A stretch of 48,275 nucleotides of DNA from Provencibacterium sp. (GCA_022793895.1 JAAWDS010000028.1:1-48275); one strand, 5' to 3'; counted from the first letter of the stretch, positions 7,064 to 16,898 are shown. The notes: a model not told the origin generated them from the sequence alone. Numbers and translations: made by a program.

Positions 7064-8416
7064 ATGCGTAAGGTTTCGCTCGTTTTCAGCCTCCTTCTCT
7101 TTTTCGGCCTGTTCGCTCAGCTGCGCCCGGCAGCGGCCAGCTACCGGCCGCCGGACAGCATTCAGGTAAACTCCCGCGCGGTTTATCTCTATAACCTGGA
7201 TACCGAAACGCGCGTTTTCGAACAGGAGGCGCAGACCCGGATGCCCCCCGCCTCGCTGGCGAAAATTATGACCTGCATCCTCGCGCTGGAGAATACCGAC
7301 GATCTGGATGAGGAGATCGAATATCCCGCTTATATCTGGAACATGGTCGAGCCGGGCGCTTCCCAGGCGGATGTGCGCCAGGGCGAGGTATTGACCATGC
7401 GCAAGGCGCTCTATTGCCTCATGCTCCAGTCGGACTGCTATTCCGCCCTGGCCATTGCCGACAAAATAGGGGATGGGGAAATTCAAACCTTTGTCGATAT
7501 GATGAACGACAAGGCCGCCCTCATCGGCGCGCAGAACACCTATTTCACCAACCCCCACGGGCTTTATGACGAAGGGATGTACACCACCGCCTACGATATG
7601 TTCCTCATTACCCGCTACGCCATAAAGCTCGATCATTTCATGGATATCGTCTCCACCCGCACCATTGATATCTCCCCGACCAACATGGCCATTCATAACG
7701 AGAACTACAACCTTTTCAGCACCATCCTCCCCATGTATCCCGGAAACGCCTACTACTACGAGCCCATCCGCGGCGTTAAGACCGGAACGCTCGACGAGGT
7801 CGGCCGCAACTATGTCTCCACCGCCTCGAAGGACGGATACAACTATCTCCTCGTCCTGATGGGCGCGCCCAAGGTGGACGCTACCGGCGAGGACCTTCAG
7901 GAAAACCTGGTCTTTATGGACGCCAAAAACATCTATGAATGGGCCTTCAACGAGTTTGAAACCAAGCAGCTTTTGGAAAAGGGGAAGACCTGCAACAGCA
8001 TCCCCGTCCGGCTCTCCAAGGAGGCGGATACGGTCAATCTCTTAGCGGCCGAGAGCTTTTCCGCCCTCGTCCCGAAGGGGATTGAGGTGGACGCCGAGTC
8101 GGGACTGAGCGTCATGCTGCGCTACACCAAGCCGGACTCGCTCGATGCGCCGGTCAGCCGGGGGAAGAAGGTCGGCACGGTGGATCTCATGCTCAACAAC
8201 GAGGTGCTCGGCACCGTCGATCTGCTCGCCGAAAAGGACATCCCCCGCAGCCAAACGCTGTATATGCTGGACTACCTCAAGGGGATCTTCAATAAGTTCT
8301 GGATCAAGTTCATCCTTGTTCTGGTGATTCTCATCTTTGCCTTCTATGTCACCCTAATGGTGCTGCGCAACCGCTACCGGAAGCGCTACCGCCGCGCCCG
8401 CGGCCGGAGAAGATGA
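7064..8416 (+). CDS. dacF: D-alanyl-D-alanine carboxypeptidase (DacF / PBP5-like, S11 family)
   Basis: 450 aa. It trims the terminal D-Ala from peptidoglycan stem peptides at the outer membrane face. Visible features: a signal peptide (residues 1 to about 26, ending PAAAS), the catalytic SLAK motif at Ser64-Lys67 and KTG at 239-241. The second active-site motif, normally SxN, reads Ser123-Asp-Cys125 (LQSDCYSA), so the conserved Asn is Cys. A C-terminal beta-rich domain follows, then a membrane helix near 411-433 and an arginine-rich cytosolic tail, so it is anchored by a true transmembrane segment rather than an amphipathic helix. The ATG at 7064 follows GTAGGAG with 6-nt spacing. Monocistronic. 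Confidence 0.9.
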   Translation: MRKVSLVFSLLLFFGLFAQLRPAAASYRPPDSIQVNSRAVYLYNLDTETRVFEQEAQTRMPPASLAKIMTCILALENTDDLDEEIEYPAYIWNMVEPGASQADVRQGEVLTMRKALYCLMLQSDCYSALAIADKIGDGEIQTFVDMMNDKAALIGAQNTYFTNPHGLYDEGMYTTAYDMFLITRYAIKLDHFMDIVSTRTIDISPTNMAIHNENYNLFSTILPMYPGNAYYYEPIRGVKTGTLDEVGRNYVSTASKDGYNYLLVLMGAPKVDATGEDLQENLVFMDAKNIYEWAFNEFETKQLLEKGKTCNSIPVRLSKEADTVNLLAAESFSALVPKGIEVDAESGLSVMLRYTKPDSLDAPVSRGKKVGTVDLMLNNEVLGTVDLLAEKDIPRSQTLYMLDYLKGIFNKFWIKFILVLVILIFAFYVTLMVLRNRYRKRYRRARGRRR

Positions 8417-8426
8417 CGGCTAAGAC

Positions 8427-8600
8427 GTTGCAGAATGGGAAAGAAACCTCCAGCCGAGCGATCCTCCGATCTGTAGTGACCGGAAAAGCAGCGGTTTCGC
8501 GCCAAAGGGCGCGAAATTTGAGGCGTCGTCTTCGCCTCAAAAGCTACTTTTTCAAAGGGCGCGCCTTACAAAACTTTCGTTTTGCAAGGCGCGCCCTTTC
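8427..8600 (+). repeat. Dispersed intergenic repeat, copy A, between dacF and argF
   Basis: Contains a diverged CCTCCAGCCGAGCGATCCTCC segment, then TTTCGCGCC-AAA-GGGCGCGAAA, a GAGGCG...CGCCTC hairpin and a terminal 21-bp hairpin. The same modules recur in the same order at about 17.2 (inverted), 37.5 and 46.1 kb. It fills the whole gap between the convergent genes. Confidence 0.8.
8554..8599. terminator. Bidirectional hairpin terminator between dacF and argF
   Basis: Arms 8554-8574 and 8579-8599 form a 21-bp stem with one mismatch and a TTTC loop. It ends one base from the argF stop codon and is the terminal module of the dispersed repeat. Confidence 0.75.
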
Positions 8601-9509
8601 TTAGTGCTCCATCAGCTTGACCATAACGGCCTTCTGGGCATGCAGGCGGTTCTCCGCTTCCTCAAAGATCTCCTCCGCATGCGCCTCAAACACCTTGGCG
8701 GTGATCTCCTCCTCGCGGTGGGCGGGCAAACAGTGCAGCACCATCGCCTCCGGATTGGCTGTGGCCAGCACGGCATCGTTTATCTGGAAGCCGGCGAACG
8801 CCGCGCGGCGGACGGCCGCCTCCTGCTCCTGCCCCATCGAGGCCCAGACGTCGGTAACAAGCACATCCGCGCCCGCCGCCGCCTCGGAAACATCGCTAGT
8901 CAGAAGGAACCGGCCGCCATATTCCTTCGCAAAGGCGAGGACTGCTGGATCGGGATGATACCCCTCCGGAGCGGCCACCGCCATGCGCATCCCCGTCTTG
9001 AGCGCGCCGACGATCAGCGAGTTGGCCATATTGTTGCCGTCGCCGATAAAGCACATCTTGTGGCCGGAGAGGGTCCCCTTATACTCCCGGATGGTCATCA
9101 GGTCGGCCAGCACCTGGCAGGGGTGGCAGAAATCAGTCAGCCCGTTGATAATCGGGATGGAGCCGTATTCCGCCAGCTTCTCCACCTCCTGCTGCTGGAA
9201 GGTGCGGATCATAATCCCATCGAGATAGCGGGAGAGAACGCGCGCCGTATCCTCGACCGGTTCGCCGCGCCCGATCTGGAGATCGTTCGCCGAGAGAAAG
9301 AGCGCCTGGCCGCCGAGCTGATACATCCCCGTTTCAAAGGATACCCGCGTGCGGGTAGATGCTTTCTGGAAAATCATCCCCAGCGATTTCCCGGAGAGGC
9401 GCGGGTGTGCAATGCCGTGCTTGCGCTCATATTTCAGTTGATCGGCCAGGTTGAGGATCTCGACAATCTCCTCCCCCGACAGATCCAACAGCTTTAATAA
9501 ATGCTTCAT
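8601..9509 (-). CDS. argF: Ornithine carbamoyltransferase
   Basis: 302 aa. It makes citrulline from ornithine and carbamoyl phosphate. Visible features: carbamoyl-phosphate loop STRTR (51-55), HPCQ (129-132) and the ornithine-binding HCLPAHR (259-265). The ATG at 9509 is chosen because AAGGAAGG sits just upstream at about 9515-9522; a TTG six codons earlier would place the ribosome site inside the gene. It is the last gene of the argGHCJBDF run. An anabolic role is clear from the context: no arginine deiminase or carbamate kinase is present. Confidence 0.96.
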   Translation of the reverse strand: MKHLLKLLDLSGEEIVEILNLADQLKYERKHGIAHPRLSGKSLGMIFQKASTRTRVSFETGMYQLGGQALFLSANDLQIGRGEPVEDTARVLSRYLDGIMIRTFQQQEVEKLAEYGSIPIINGLTDFCHPCQVLADLMTIREYKGTLSGHKMCFIGDGNNMANSLIVGALKTGMRMAVAAPEGYHPDPAVLAFAKEYGGRFLLTSDVSEAAAGADVLVTDVWASMGQEQEAAVRRAAFAGFQINDAVLATANPEAMVLHCLPAHREEEITAKVFEAHAEEIFEEAENRLHAQKAVMVKLMEH

Positions 9510-9566
9510 CTGAACCTTCCTTTCCAATCGGACGCACCGGCCGCCATAAAGTCCGGCCCTGTAGCG

Positions 9567-10748
9567 CTATTCCCCTTCCTCCAGACATTCGCAGAGGATG
9601 GCCGCCGCCTTCTCCAGCTCCTCCCAGGTGATCGAGAACGGCGGGAGCAGCCGTACCTTGGCCTTCGCCGTCAGAGGGATAGCCCCCTTCTCCATCGCTC
9701 GAACCGCAATGTCGCGGGCGTTCCGTCCCTCCGCCAGCTCGATTCCCACCATCAGTCCGAGCCCGCTGACCGACAAAACCGAGGGCAGCTTACCGAGCGT
9801 TTCATGGAGATACTGCCCCTTCTCGGCAATCGCGTCCAGCATGGCCGCATCCAGCCGGGAGAGCACCTCCAGCGCGCCCGCGCAGACGGCGGGATTGCCG
9901 CCGAAGGTGCTGCCGTGGTCGCCTGGGCCCAGGGTATCCGCGCACTTCTCCGAGAAGAGCACTGCGCCGATGGGCAGTCCGCCGCCCAGGCCCTTCGCCA
10001 GCGTTACGATGTCCGGCTGCAAGCCGTAGTGTTCGCAGCAGAGGAATTTCCCCGTCCGGCCCACGCCGGTCTGCACCTCATCCACAATCAGGAGGATATC
10101 ATGCGCCCGGCAATAGGCGGCAACCTCCTCCACATAGCCCGGTTCGAGCGGGACAACGCCGCCCTCCCCCTGAATGAGCTCAAGGATGACCGCGCAGACA
10201 TCCTCCCGCAGCTCGGCGAGCGTACCGGCCCGATCGCCTGCCGGGGCGAACCGGAAGCCGTCCAAGAAGGGATCAAAGTGCTGATGAAATACCTCCTGCC
10301 CCGTCGCCGACAGGGTGGCCATCGTGCGGCCATGGAAGGAATTTTGGAGCGAAACGATGGTATAGCGGCCCTCGCCATAGCGATCATGGGAATATTTGCG
10401 GGCCGCCTTAATGGCGCCCTCGTTCGCCTCCGCGCCGGAGTTGCAGAAAAACACCTTGCGCATGCCGGTGCGTTCGCAAAGCTCCTTGGCGAGCCGGACG
10501 CAGGGGGCGGTATAGTAGAGGTTGGAGGTGTGGGCGAGCTTCCCAAGCTGCTTGGTCACTTCGCGGATCCAGCCCTCGTCGGCAAATCCCAGCGCGTTCA
10601 CGCCGATGCCGCTTCCCAGGTCGATGTATTCCTTCCCGTCCTTATCCCAAACGGTAGCCCCTTTGCCGCGGTCGAGCGCCAGATCGAACCGGCCATAGGT
10701 ATTGGCCAAATATTTCCCAGCATCTTCTTTCATTTGCTGCGCATTCAT
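9567..10748 (-). CDS. argD: N-acetylornithine aminotransferase
   Basis: 393 aa class III PLP aminotransferase that converts N-acetylglutamate semialdehyde and glutamate to N-acetylornithine and 2-oxoglutarate. Visible features: GAEAN (105-109), the cofactor Asp in VDEVQTGVGRTG (about 222-232) and the Schiff-base Lys252 (TLAKGLGGG). The ATG at 10748 is preceded by AAAGGGGCGG. It starts 16 bp after the argB stop and is followed by argF after 57 bp, so transcription and probably translation are tightly linked. Confidence 0.96.
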   Translation of the reverse strand: MNAQQMKEDAGKYLANTYGRFDLALDRGKGATVWDKDGKEYIDLGSGIGVNALGFADEGWIREVTKQLGKLAHTSNLYYTAPCVRLAKELCERTGMRKVFFCNSGAEANEGAIKAARKYSHDRYGEGRYTIVSLQNSFHGRTMATLSATGQEVFHQHFDPFLDGFRFAPAGDRAGTLAELREDVCAVILELIQGEGGVVPLEPGYVEEVAAYCRAHDILLIVDEVQTGVGRTGKFLCCEHYGLQPDIVTLAKGLGGGLPIGAVLFSEKCADTLGPGDHGSTFGGNPAVCAGALEVLSRLDAAMLDAIAEKGQYLHETLGKLPSVLSVSGLGLMVGIELAEGRNARDIAVRAMEKGAIPLTAKAKVRLLPPFSITWEELEKAAAILCECLEEGE

Positions 10749-10764
10749 CTGCTATCCGCCCCTT

Positions 10765-11622
10765 TCAGTGGAACATCGTGCCGATGCCCTCATCGGAGAA
10801 CATCTCGATTAAAATAGAGTGTGGGATCCGCCCGTCGATGATAAACGTCCGGCTGACGCCGCGGCGCACCGCTTCCACGCAGCACTCAATCTTCGGAATC
10901 ATGCCCCCGGAGATGATCCCCTCCCGGATGAGGGCGGGCACCTCGGAAACCTGCACGTCGGGAATCAGGGTGGATTCATCCTCCTTATCGCGCAGCAGGC
11001 CGCGGATATCGGTCATCAGAATGAGGTTCTCCGCTCCCAGCCGGCTGGCAATGGCGGCGGCGGCGCTGTCGGCGTTGATGTTATAGACGTCGCCCTCCTG
11101 CGAGCAGCCGACCGTTGCCACCACCGGGATATAGCCGCTCTTCAGCGCATCCCGCAGCAGCGTATCATCCACCGTCTCCACATCGCCGACAAAGCCTAAG
11201 TCCGCCTCTCCCCGGTGCTTGGAAACCTTGAACATCCCGCCGTCGATGCCGCACAGGCCGACGGCCCGCCCGCCGTGCTGGCCGAGCAGCGCAACCAAGT
11301 CCTTGTTTGTTTTCCCGGCCAGCACCATCTGCGCAATCTCGGCGGTCTCCCGGTCGGTGTAGCGCAGGCCGCCGATAAACCTCGATTCCTTGCCGACCCG
11401 CTTCAGCATGGCGGTGATCTCCGGCCCGCCGCCATGGACGAGAATCACCCGGATGCCGACCGCCGAGAGCAGCACAATATCGCTCATCACCGCCTGCTTG
11501 AGCCGATCGTCGATCATCGCGTTCCCGCCGTATTTCACCACAATGGTCTTGCCAAAATATTTTTGGATATAGGGGAGCGCCTGGTTGAGCACCAGCGCCT
11601 TATCCGCATTGGAAATCTGCAC
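10765..11622 (-). CDS. argB: N-acetylglutamate kinase
   Basis: 285 aa amino-acid kinase that phosphorylates N-acetylglutamate. Visible features: VVKYGGNAM (28-36) for phosphate binding and LVHGGGPEI (61-69) for substrate binding. The N-terminal helix before the kinase core is of the kind found in arginine-inhibited hexameric enzymes, so feedback inhibition is plausible. The start is GTG at 11622 with GGAGGG upstream; the ATG at 11630 is out of frame. It lies between argJ and argD. Confidence 0.95.
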   Translation of the reverse strand: MQISNADKALVLNQALPYIQKYFGKTIVVKYGGNAMIDDRLKQAVMSDIVLLSAVGIRVILVHGGGPEITAMLKRVGKESRFIGGLRYTDRETAEIAQMVLAGKTNKDLVALLGQHGGRAVGLCGIDGGMFKVSKHRGEADLGFVGDVETVDDTLLRDALKSGYIPVVATVGCSQEGDVYNINADSAAAAIASRLGAENLILMTDIRGLLRDKEDESTLIPDVQVSEVPALIREGIISGGMIPKIECCVEAVRRGVSRTFIIDGRIPHSILIEMFSDEGIGTMFH

Positions 11623-11674
11623 GGCCCCATCCCTCCTTCTATCTCTATTCGCTGAAAGGCGAAAGCCTGCCGCT

Positions 11675-12901
11675 TCAGGTGCGGTAGTCGCCGTTGATCT
11701 TCACATAATCGTAGCTCAGATCGCAGCCCCAGGCGGTGGCCGTTTCTTCGCCGCTGCCCATGTCGACCTCCACCGTCACCTCATCCTCCTGGAGCACCAG
11801 GAGCGCCTCATCCTCGCTGAAATCCAGGCCCGCGCCGTTCCGGCAGACCTGAACCCGGCCGCCCTTTGAGGAGAGCCAAACGGCCACCTTCCCGATCTCA
11901 AATTCCGCCTCGGTGTAGCCGATAGCGCAGAGGATCCGGCCCCAGTTCGCGTCGCACCCGAACACCGCGCACTTAAACAGGGTGGATTTAATGACCGACT
12001 TGGCGATCTTGCGGGCCGTCTCCTGCCCGTCCGCCCCGCGCACGGTGCAGGTCAGCAGCTTGGTCGCGCCCTCGCCGTCCTTAGCAATCATCCGGCACAG
12101 GCAGGTGGTCACTTCATGCAGCGCGGCGCAGAACGTTTCAAACGCCTCCCCCTCAGCCTCTACCGGCGCGTTGCCCGCCGCCCCGTTGGCGAGGAGAACC
12201 AGCGTGTCGTTGGTGGAGGTGTCGCCGTCGATGCTCACCATGTTAAAGGTGGTCTGCACATCGGCAGAGAGCGCCTTCTGGAGCATTTCCGGGGAAATGG
12301 CCGCGTCGGTGGTGATGAAGCAGAGCATGGTGGCCATGTTCGGCTCAATCATGCCGCTGCCCTTGGCAATGCCGCCGATATGGCACTCCTTCCCATTCAG
12401 CGAAAAGGCGGCGGACGCCTCCTTTTCATGGGTATCGGTCGTCATAATGGCGGTTCCCGCCATCCGGCTCCCCTCCCCATCTTTGCGGCAGGAGCGGATG
12501 AGCGGATCGATGTTCGAGAGGATGGGATCGATCGGCAGCGGCTGGCCAATCACGCCGGTGGAGGCCACCGCGATATCCGTCTCCTCGATGTGCAGCCCGC
12601 GCGCGAGGGCGGCGCACATCAGCTGCGCCTTCTGAACGCCGTCGGCATTACAGGTGTTGGCGTTGCCGCTGTTGCAGATAACCGCCCGCGCCTGTCCGTT
12701 TGCCAAATGCGCGCGCGTTACGGTGATCGGCGCGCCGCAGACCTTGTTCCGGGTGTACACGGCGGCCGCCGCGCAGGGGGTCTCGCTGTAAATGAGCGCT
12801 AAATCCAGCTTTGAGGTGTTTTTGCGGATTCCGCAGTGCACGCCGCCGGCCGAAAAGCCCTTGGCCGCGCAGACGCCGCCTTCTATCGGAGTGATCTCCA
12901 T
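11675..12901 (-). CDS. argJ: Glutamate N-acetyltransferase / ornithine acetyltransferase (ArgJ)
   Basis: 408 aa Ntn-type enzyme that moves the acetyl group from N-acetylornithine to glutamate, recycling acetate; some members can also start the cycle from acetyl-CoA. The self-cleavage and catalytic Thr is Thr191 in EPNMATMLCF, preceded by the oxyanion region STGVIGQPLP (about 114-123). No separate argA or argE is present in this window, consistent with the cyclic pathway and possibly a bifunctional ArgJ. It lies between argC and argB. Confidence 0.95.
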   Translation of the reverse strand: MEITPIEGGVCAAKGFSAGGVHCGIRKNTSKLDLALIYSETPCAAAAVYTRNKVCGAPITVTRAHLANGQARAVICNSGNANTCNADGVQKAQLMCAALARGLHIEETDIAVASTGVIGQPLPIDPILSNIDPLIRSCRKDGEGSRMAGTAIMTTDTHEKEASAAFSLNGKECHIGGIAKGSGMIEPNMATMLCFITTDAAISPEMLQKALSADVQTTFNMVSIDGDTSTNDTLVLLANGAAGNAPVEAEGEAFETFCAALHEVTTCLCRMIAKDGEGATKLLTCTVRGADGQETARKIAKSVIKSTLFKCAVFGCDANWGRILCAIGYTEAEFEIGKVAVWLSSKGGRVQVCRNGAGLDFSEDEALLVLQEDEVTVEVDMGSGEETATAWGCDLSYDYVKINGDYRT

Positions 12902-12974
12902 CTTTCATCGCCCTGCCTTTCTCAATAGCACTGGGCCGGTCCCCGGCGAGGGGCGGCCGCTCCGCCAAAAGCGT

Positions 12975-14009
12975 TTAAAACGCGGGCGGGATCATCGTCA
13001 GCCCCGCCGTCTCCGGCAGACCCATTGCCAGGTTCATGTTCTGAATGGCCTGCCCAGCCGCGCCCTTAACCATGTTGTCAATCGCTCCCACCAGGATGAG
13101 ACGCCCGGTGCGCCCATCCAGGTGCAGCGAGACATCGCAATAGTTGGAATATTTCACGTTGCGCAGGTTGGCCGTTTCCCCGGCCTCCAGCACCCGGACA
13201 AACGGCTTGCCCCGGTAAAACGCCTTCCAAGTTTCCACCAGCTCCGCAAGGGACTTCTTTCCCTTGTACTCGGTGTAAACCGTCGAGATAATCCCGCGGT
13301 TCAAGGGGAGCAGGTGCGGAACGAAGGTAATTCGCAGCGCCGCCCCGGCCAGCTCGGAGAGCGTTTGCTCAATCTCCGGCGTGTGGCGGTGGCAGGCCAC
13401 CTTATAGGGGGAGAAAGCCTCGTTGCAGTCGGGGAAGTGGGAGGTCTGCGTGAGCCCCCGGCCCGCGCCGGTAACGCCCGACTTGGAATCGATCACGATC
13501 CCTCTCGTTTCAATCAGCCCTTCCGCCAGCGCAGGAGCAACGGCTAAAGCAATCGAGGTCGGATAACAGCCCGGATTGCCGATAATCTTCGCCTGCTTCA
13601 CCCGCTCGCCGTGCAGCTCCGGAATCGAGTAGACCGCGTCCGCGTGCAGCGCCGGCTCGGCATAGGCTTTTCCATACCACCGTTCATAGTCCTCCGGATC
13701 GGACAGGCGGAAATCCGCCCCCAGATCGATGAGCAGAATGTTTTTCTCCCGGCACTTCTTGGCCACCGGCTCGCTGAGCCCGGCCGGAAGGCTGGTAAAG
13801 AGTACGTCGGTCTCCTCAAACAACCCGTCCTCCCCGGTGAGCCGTTCCTCGCAGATGCCCTTGAGCGCCGGATAAATCTCGCTGATGGGCTTGCCCTCAA
13901 AGCTGACCGAGGAGAGGTTTCTTAGGCTTACCTCCGGGTGCTGGAGCAGCAGCCGCACCAGCTCAACGCCGGCGTAGCCGGTTGCGCCCATAATCGAAAC
14001 ACGGATCAT
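12975..14009 (-). CDS. argC: N-acetyl-gamma-glutamyl-phosphate reductase
   Basis: 344 aa NADPH-dependent reductase producing N-acetylglutamate semialdehyde. Visible features: the nucleotide-binding start IMGATGYAGVEL (6-17) and the catalytic Cys148 in GNPGCYPTS. Homologues are about 340-350 aa, so it is complete. The ATG at 14009 follows AAAGAAAGGG. Its stop is 73 bp before argJ. Confidence 0.96.
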   Translation of the reverse strand: MIRVSIMGATGYAGVELVRLLLQHPEVSLRNLSSVSFEGKPISEIYPALKGICEERLTGEDGLFEETDVLFTSLPAGLSEPVAKKCREKNILLIDLGADFRLSDPEDYERWYGKAYAEPALHADAVYSIPELHGERVKQAKIIGNPGCYPTSIALAVAPALAEGLIETRGIVIDSKSGVTGAGRGLTQTSHFPDCNEAFSPYKVACHRHTPEIEQTLSELAGAALRITFVPHLLPLNRGIISTVYTEYKGKKSLAELVETWKAFYRGKPFVRVLEAGETANLRNVKYSNYCDVSLHLDGRTGRLILVGAIDNMVKGAAGQAIQNMNLAMGLPETAGLTMIPPAF

Positions 14010-14056
14010 ATTCTCAAACCCTTTCTTTGCGGAATGGAAGCGGCGCGGCCTCCTGT

Positions 14057-15433
14057 TTACTGCGCCCCCAGCTGGTCGCGGATATCCGCCAATTGCAGCC
14101 TCACCTGCTCGCCGGCCGGGCCGCCCAGGACGTTCCGGCTGTTGAGGCAGGTTTCCAGGGCCACCGCCTCATAGATATCCTCGGAAAATTCCTCCGAGAA
14201 CTGCCGGTACTGTTCGAGCGGGAGGGTTTCGAGCGTCTCCCCCTGTTCGATGCAGTAGGCCACCAGCGTGCCGGTAATTTTATAGGCGTCGCGGAAGGGG
14301 AGGCCCTTGCGCGTCAGGTAATCGGCGCAGTCGGTGGCGTTTAAGAAGCCCCCTGAAACAGCGGCGCGCATCCGCTGCGTATTCACCGCCATCGTTTCCA
14401 CCATCGGCGTGAAGGCGTCGAGCGCCATTTTAACGGTGTCGCAGGCGTCGAACACCGCTTCCTTGTCCTCCTGCATATCCTTGTTGTAGGCCAGCGGCAG
14501 GCCCTTGAGCATCGTCAAAAGCGCAATCAGGTCGCCGTTTACCCGGCCGGTCTTGCCGCGCACCAGCTCCGGGATATCCGGATTCTTCTTCTGCGGCATG
14601 ATGGAGGAACCGGTGGCGAACCGGTCGTCCAGCTCGATAAATTTAAACTCCCAGGAGCACCAGAGGATGATCTCCTCGCAGGCGCGGGAGAGATGGGTCA
14701 TAACGAGCGCCAGCGCCGACACAAATTCCACGCAGAAATCCCGGTCGGAAACCCCGTCCAGCGAATTGAGAACCGGCCCGTCAAACCCCAGAAGCTGGGC
14801 GGTCATATCGCGGTCGATGGGGTAGGAGGTCGCGGCCAGCGCGCCGCAGCCTAAGGGGCTGCGGTTCATCCGGCGGTAGCAGTCCTCCAGGCGGCCGATG
14901 TCCCGCAGCAGCATCTGCGCCCAGGCTAAGAGGTGGTGGGCGAAGGTGATGGGCTGCGCGCGCTGCAAATGGGTATAGCCGGGCATGATGGTTTCGGTGT
15001 GCTCCTCCGCCTTATCGCAGAGCACGCCGGTCAGGGTGCGCAGCATGGCGGTGACGGCGCTCAGCTCATCGCGCAGATAGAGCCGCAGGTCGAGCGCGAC
15101 CTGATCGTTGCGGCTGCGGGCGGTGTGCAGCTTTTTGCCCGCATCCCCTATGCGGGCGGTGAGCTCCGCCTCGACAAAGGTATGGATATCCTCGCTCTCC
15201 GGGTCGATACCGAGCTCCCCGCTCTCCAGATCGCGCAGGATGGCAGAGAGCCCGGTCAGGATCTGATCGCACTCGGCGGGCGTGATAATCCCGCATTCGC
15301 GCAGCATGGTGGCGTGCGCCATCGAACCGCCGATATCCTGCTTATAGAGCCGGCTGTCAAACCGGATGGATGCGTTAAAATCGTTGAGGCGCGCGTCCGC
15401 CTCCTGCTGGATTCTTCCTGCCCAAAGTTTCAT
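14057..15433 (-). CDS. argH: Argininosuccinate lyase
   Basis: 458 aa member of the fumarase/aspartase superfamily that splits argininosuccinate into arginine and fumarate, the last step of the pathway. Visible features: HTARSRNDQ (103-111), GYTHLQRAQPI (152-162) and the signature GSSIMPQKKNPD (275-286) with the catalytic Ser. The ATG at 15433 follows GAAGAAAGGG. It is separated from argG by 238 bp that contain a long hairpin, the largest internal gap in the arginine run. Confidence 0.96.
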   Translation of the reverse strand: MKLWAGRIQQEADARLNDFNASIRFDSRLYKQDIGGSMAHATMLRECGIITPAECDQILTGLSAILRDLESGELGIDPESEDIHTFVEAELTARIGDAGKKLHTARSRNDQVALDLRLYLRDELSAVTAMLRTLTGVLCDKAEEHTETIMPGYTHLQRAQPITFAHHLLAWAQMLLRDIGRLEDCYRRMNRSPLGCGALAATSYPIDRDMTAQLLGFDGPVLNSLDGVSDRDFCVEFVSALALVMTHLSRACEEIILWCSWEFKFIELDDRFATGSSIMPQKKNPDIPELVRGKTGRVNGDLIALLTMLKGLPLAYNKDMQEDKEAVFDACDTVKMALDAFTPMVETMAVNTQRMRAAVSGGFLNATDCADYLTRKGLPFRDAYKITGTLVAYCIEQGETLETLPLEQYRQFSEEFSEDIYEAVALETCLNSRNVLGGPAGEQVRLQLADIRDQLGAQ

Positions 15434-15618
15434 CGTTTGTTCCCAGCCCTTTCTTCGGAGCCCCGCCCGGCAAACCCGGATTCCTGCCCGGCAGGCAGAA
15501 AAAACGCAAATCGGGAGGCTCCAAAAATTTTATGTTCAGCCCTTCTGCTTCCCGGCTGAAAAAACAGCGGGCCGCACGGCCAGCATGCAAGCCCGTTCTG
15601 TTCTTAAAGAGTTCCCGC

Positions 15619-15658
15619 GCGGCCGGAGAAGGACGCATCCGCCGCGTCCTCCGGCCGC
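15619..15658. terminator. Long GC-rich hairpin between argG and argH
   Basis: GCGGCCGGAG...GGACGC (15619-15636) pairs with GCGTCC...CCGGCCGC (15644-15658), with a small bulge, just past the argG stop. No good T-tract follows on the minus strand, so it may slow polymerase or protect RNA ends rather than fully terminate. It could set a lower level for argHCJBDF than for argG. Confidence 0.4.
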
Positions 15659-15671
15659 CGGTCTCCGTTTT

Positions 15672-16898
15672 TTACCCGCGCTGCTGATCCAGCAGCGCCT
15701 TGACCTTAATCGGCAGGCCGAAGAGGTTGATGAAGCCCTGGGAATCCATCTGGTTGTAAACCTCATCCTCGCCGAAGGTGGCGACCTCCTCGGAATAGAG
15801 GGTGTAGGGGGAGGTGATCCCCGCCAGGATGACGTTGCCCTTGTAGAGCTTGAGCCGGACATCGCCCGTCACCGTCTGCTGGGTGGAATCCACGAAGGCG
15901 CTGAGCGCTTCGCGCAGGGGGGTGAACCACTGGCCATAATAAACCAGCTCGCTGAACTTCTGGGCAACCAGCTCCTTGTAATGCTGGGTGTCGCGGTCGA
16001 GGGTGATCGTCTCCAGCGCCTGGTGTGCTTTATACAGGATCGTCCCGCCCGGCGTTTCATAAACGCCGCGGCTCTTCATGCCGACCAGGCGGTTTTCCAC
16101 CATGTCCACAATCCCGACGCCGTTCGCGCCGCCCAGCTCGTTGAGCTTTTCAATGAGCTCCACGCTGTCAATGGCCTTGCCGTCCAGCATCACCGGCACG
16201 CCCTTTTCAAAGTGCAGCGTCAGATAGGCGGGCTTATCGGGGGCCTTTTCAGGGGATACGCCCAGTTCGAGGATCTTCTCATAATCCGGTTCGTTGGCCG
16301 GATCCTCCAGGTCGAGCCCCTCGTGAGAGAGGTGCCAGAGGTTTTTATCCTTGGAATAGTTGGTCTCGCGATTGATCGAGAGCGGAATGCCCCGCGCCTC
16401 GGCATAATCGATCTCGTCGTCGCGCGAGCGCAGCTCCCAGGTGCGCCAGGGGGCGATAATGTCCATTTCGGGCGCGAACGCCTTGATGGTCAGCTCAAAC
16501 CGCACCTGGTCGTTGCCCTTGCCGGTGCAGCCGTGGGCGATAGCGTCCGCCCCCTCGGCCTTGGCGATCTCAACGATCCGCTTGGCAATGATCGGGCGGG
16601 CAAACGAAGTGCCCAGCAGATACTGTTGCTCATAGACCGCGCCCGCCTGCATGGTCGGGATGATATACTCATCCACAAACACCTTTTTGAGATCCTCAAT
16701 GTAGAGCTTGGAGGCGCCGGTCTTTTTCGCCTTCTCCTCCAGCCCGGAGAGCTCCTGGCCCTGGCCGACGTCGGCCGCCACGGCGATGACCTCGCAGCCG
16801 TAGTTCTCCTTCAGCCACGGGATGATAATCGACGTATCCAGCCCGCCGGAATAGGCGAGCACAACCTTTTTATACTGCTTGCCGTTGGTGTTAGCCAT
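15672..16898 (-). CDS. argG: Argininosuccinate synthase
   Basis: 408 aa ATP-pyrophosphatase that joins citrulline and aspartate. Visible features: the PP-loop AYSGGLDTS (15-23) and [10 protein letters not shown] near 125-134. The length matches the family. The ATG at 16898 follows AAGGAAGG. First gene of the arginine run, directly behind a promoter with candidate ARG boxes, so repression by ArgR and arginine is expected. Confidence 0.96.
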   Translation of the reverse strand: MANTNGKQYKKVVLAYSGGLDTSIIIPWLKENYGCEVIAVAADVGQGQELSGLEEKAKKTGASKLYIEDLKKVFVDEYIIPTMQAGAVYEQQYLLGTSFARPIIAKRIVEIAKAEGADAIAHGCTGKGNDQVRFELTIKAFAPEMDIIAPWRTWELRSRDDEIDYAEARGIPLSINRETNYSKDKNLWHLSHEGLDLEDPANEPDYEKILELGVSPEKAPDKPAYLTLHFEKGVPVMLDGKAIDSVELIEKLNELGGANGVGIVDMVENRLVGMKSRGVYETPGGTILYKAHQALETITLDRDTQHYKELVAQKFSELVYYGQWFTPLREALSAFVDSTQQTVTGDVRLKLYKGNVILAGITSPYTLYSEEVATFGEDEVYNQMDSQGFINLFGLPIKVKALLDQQRG

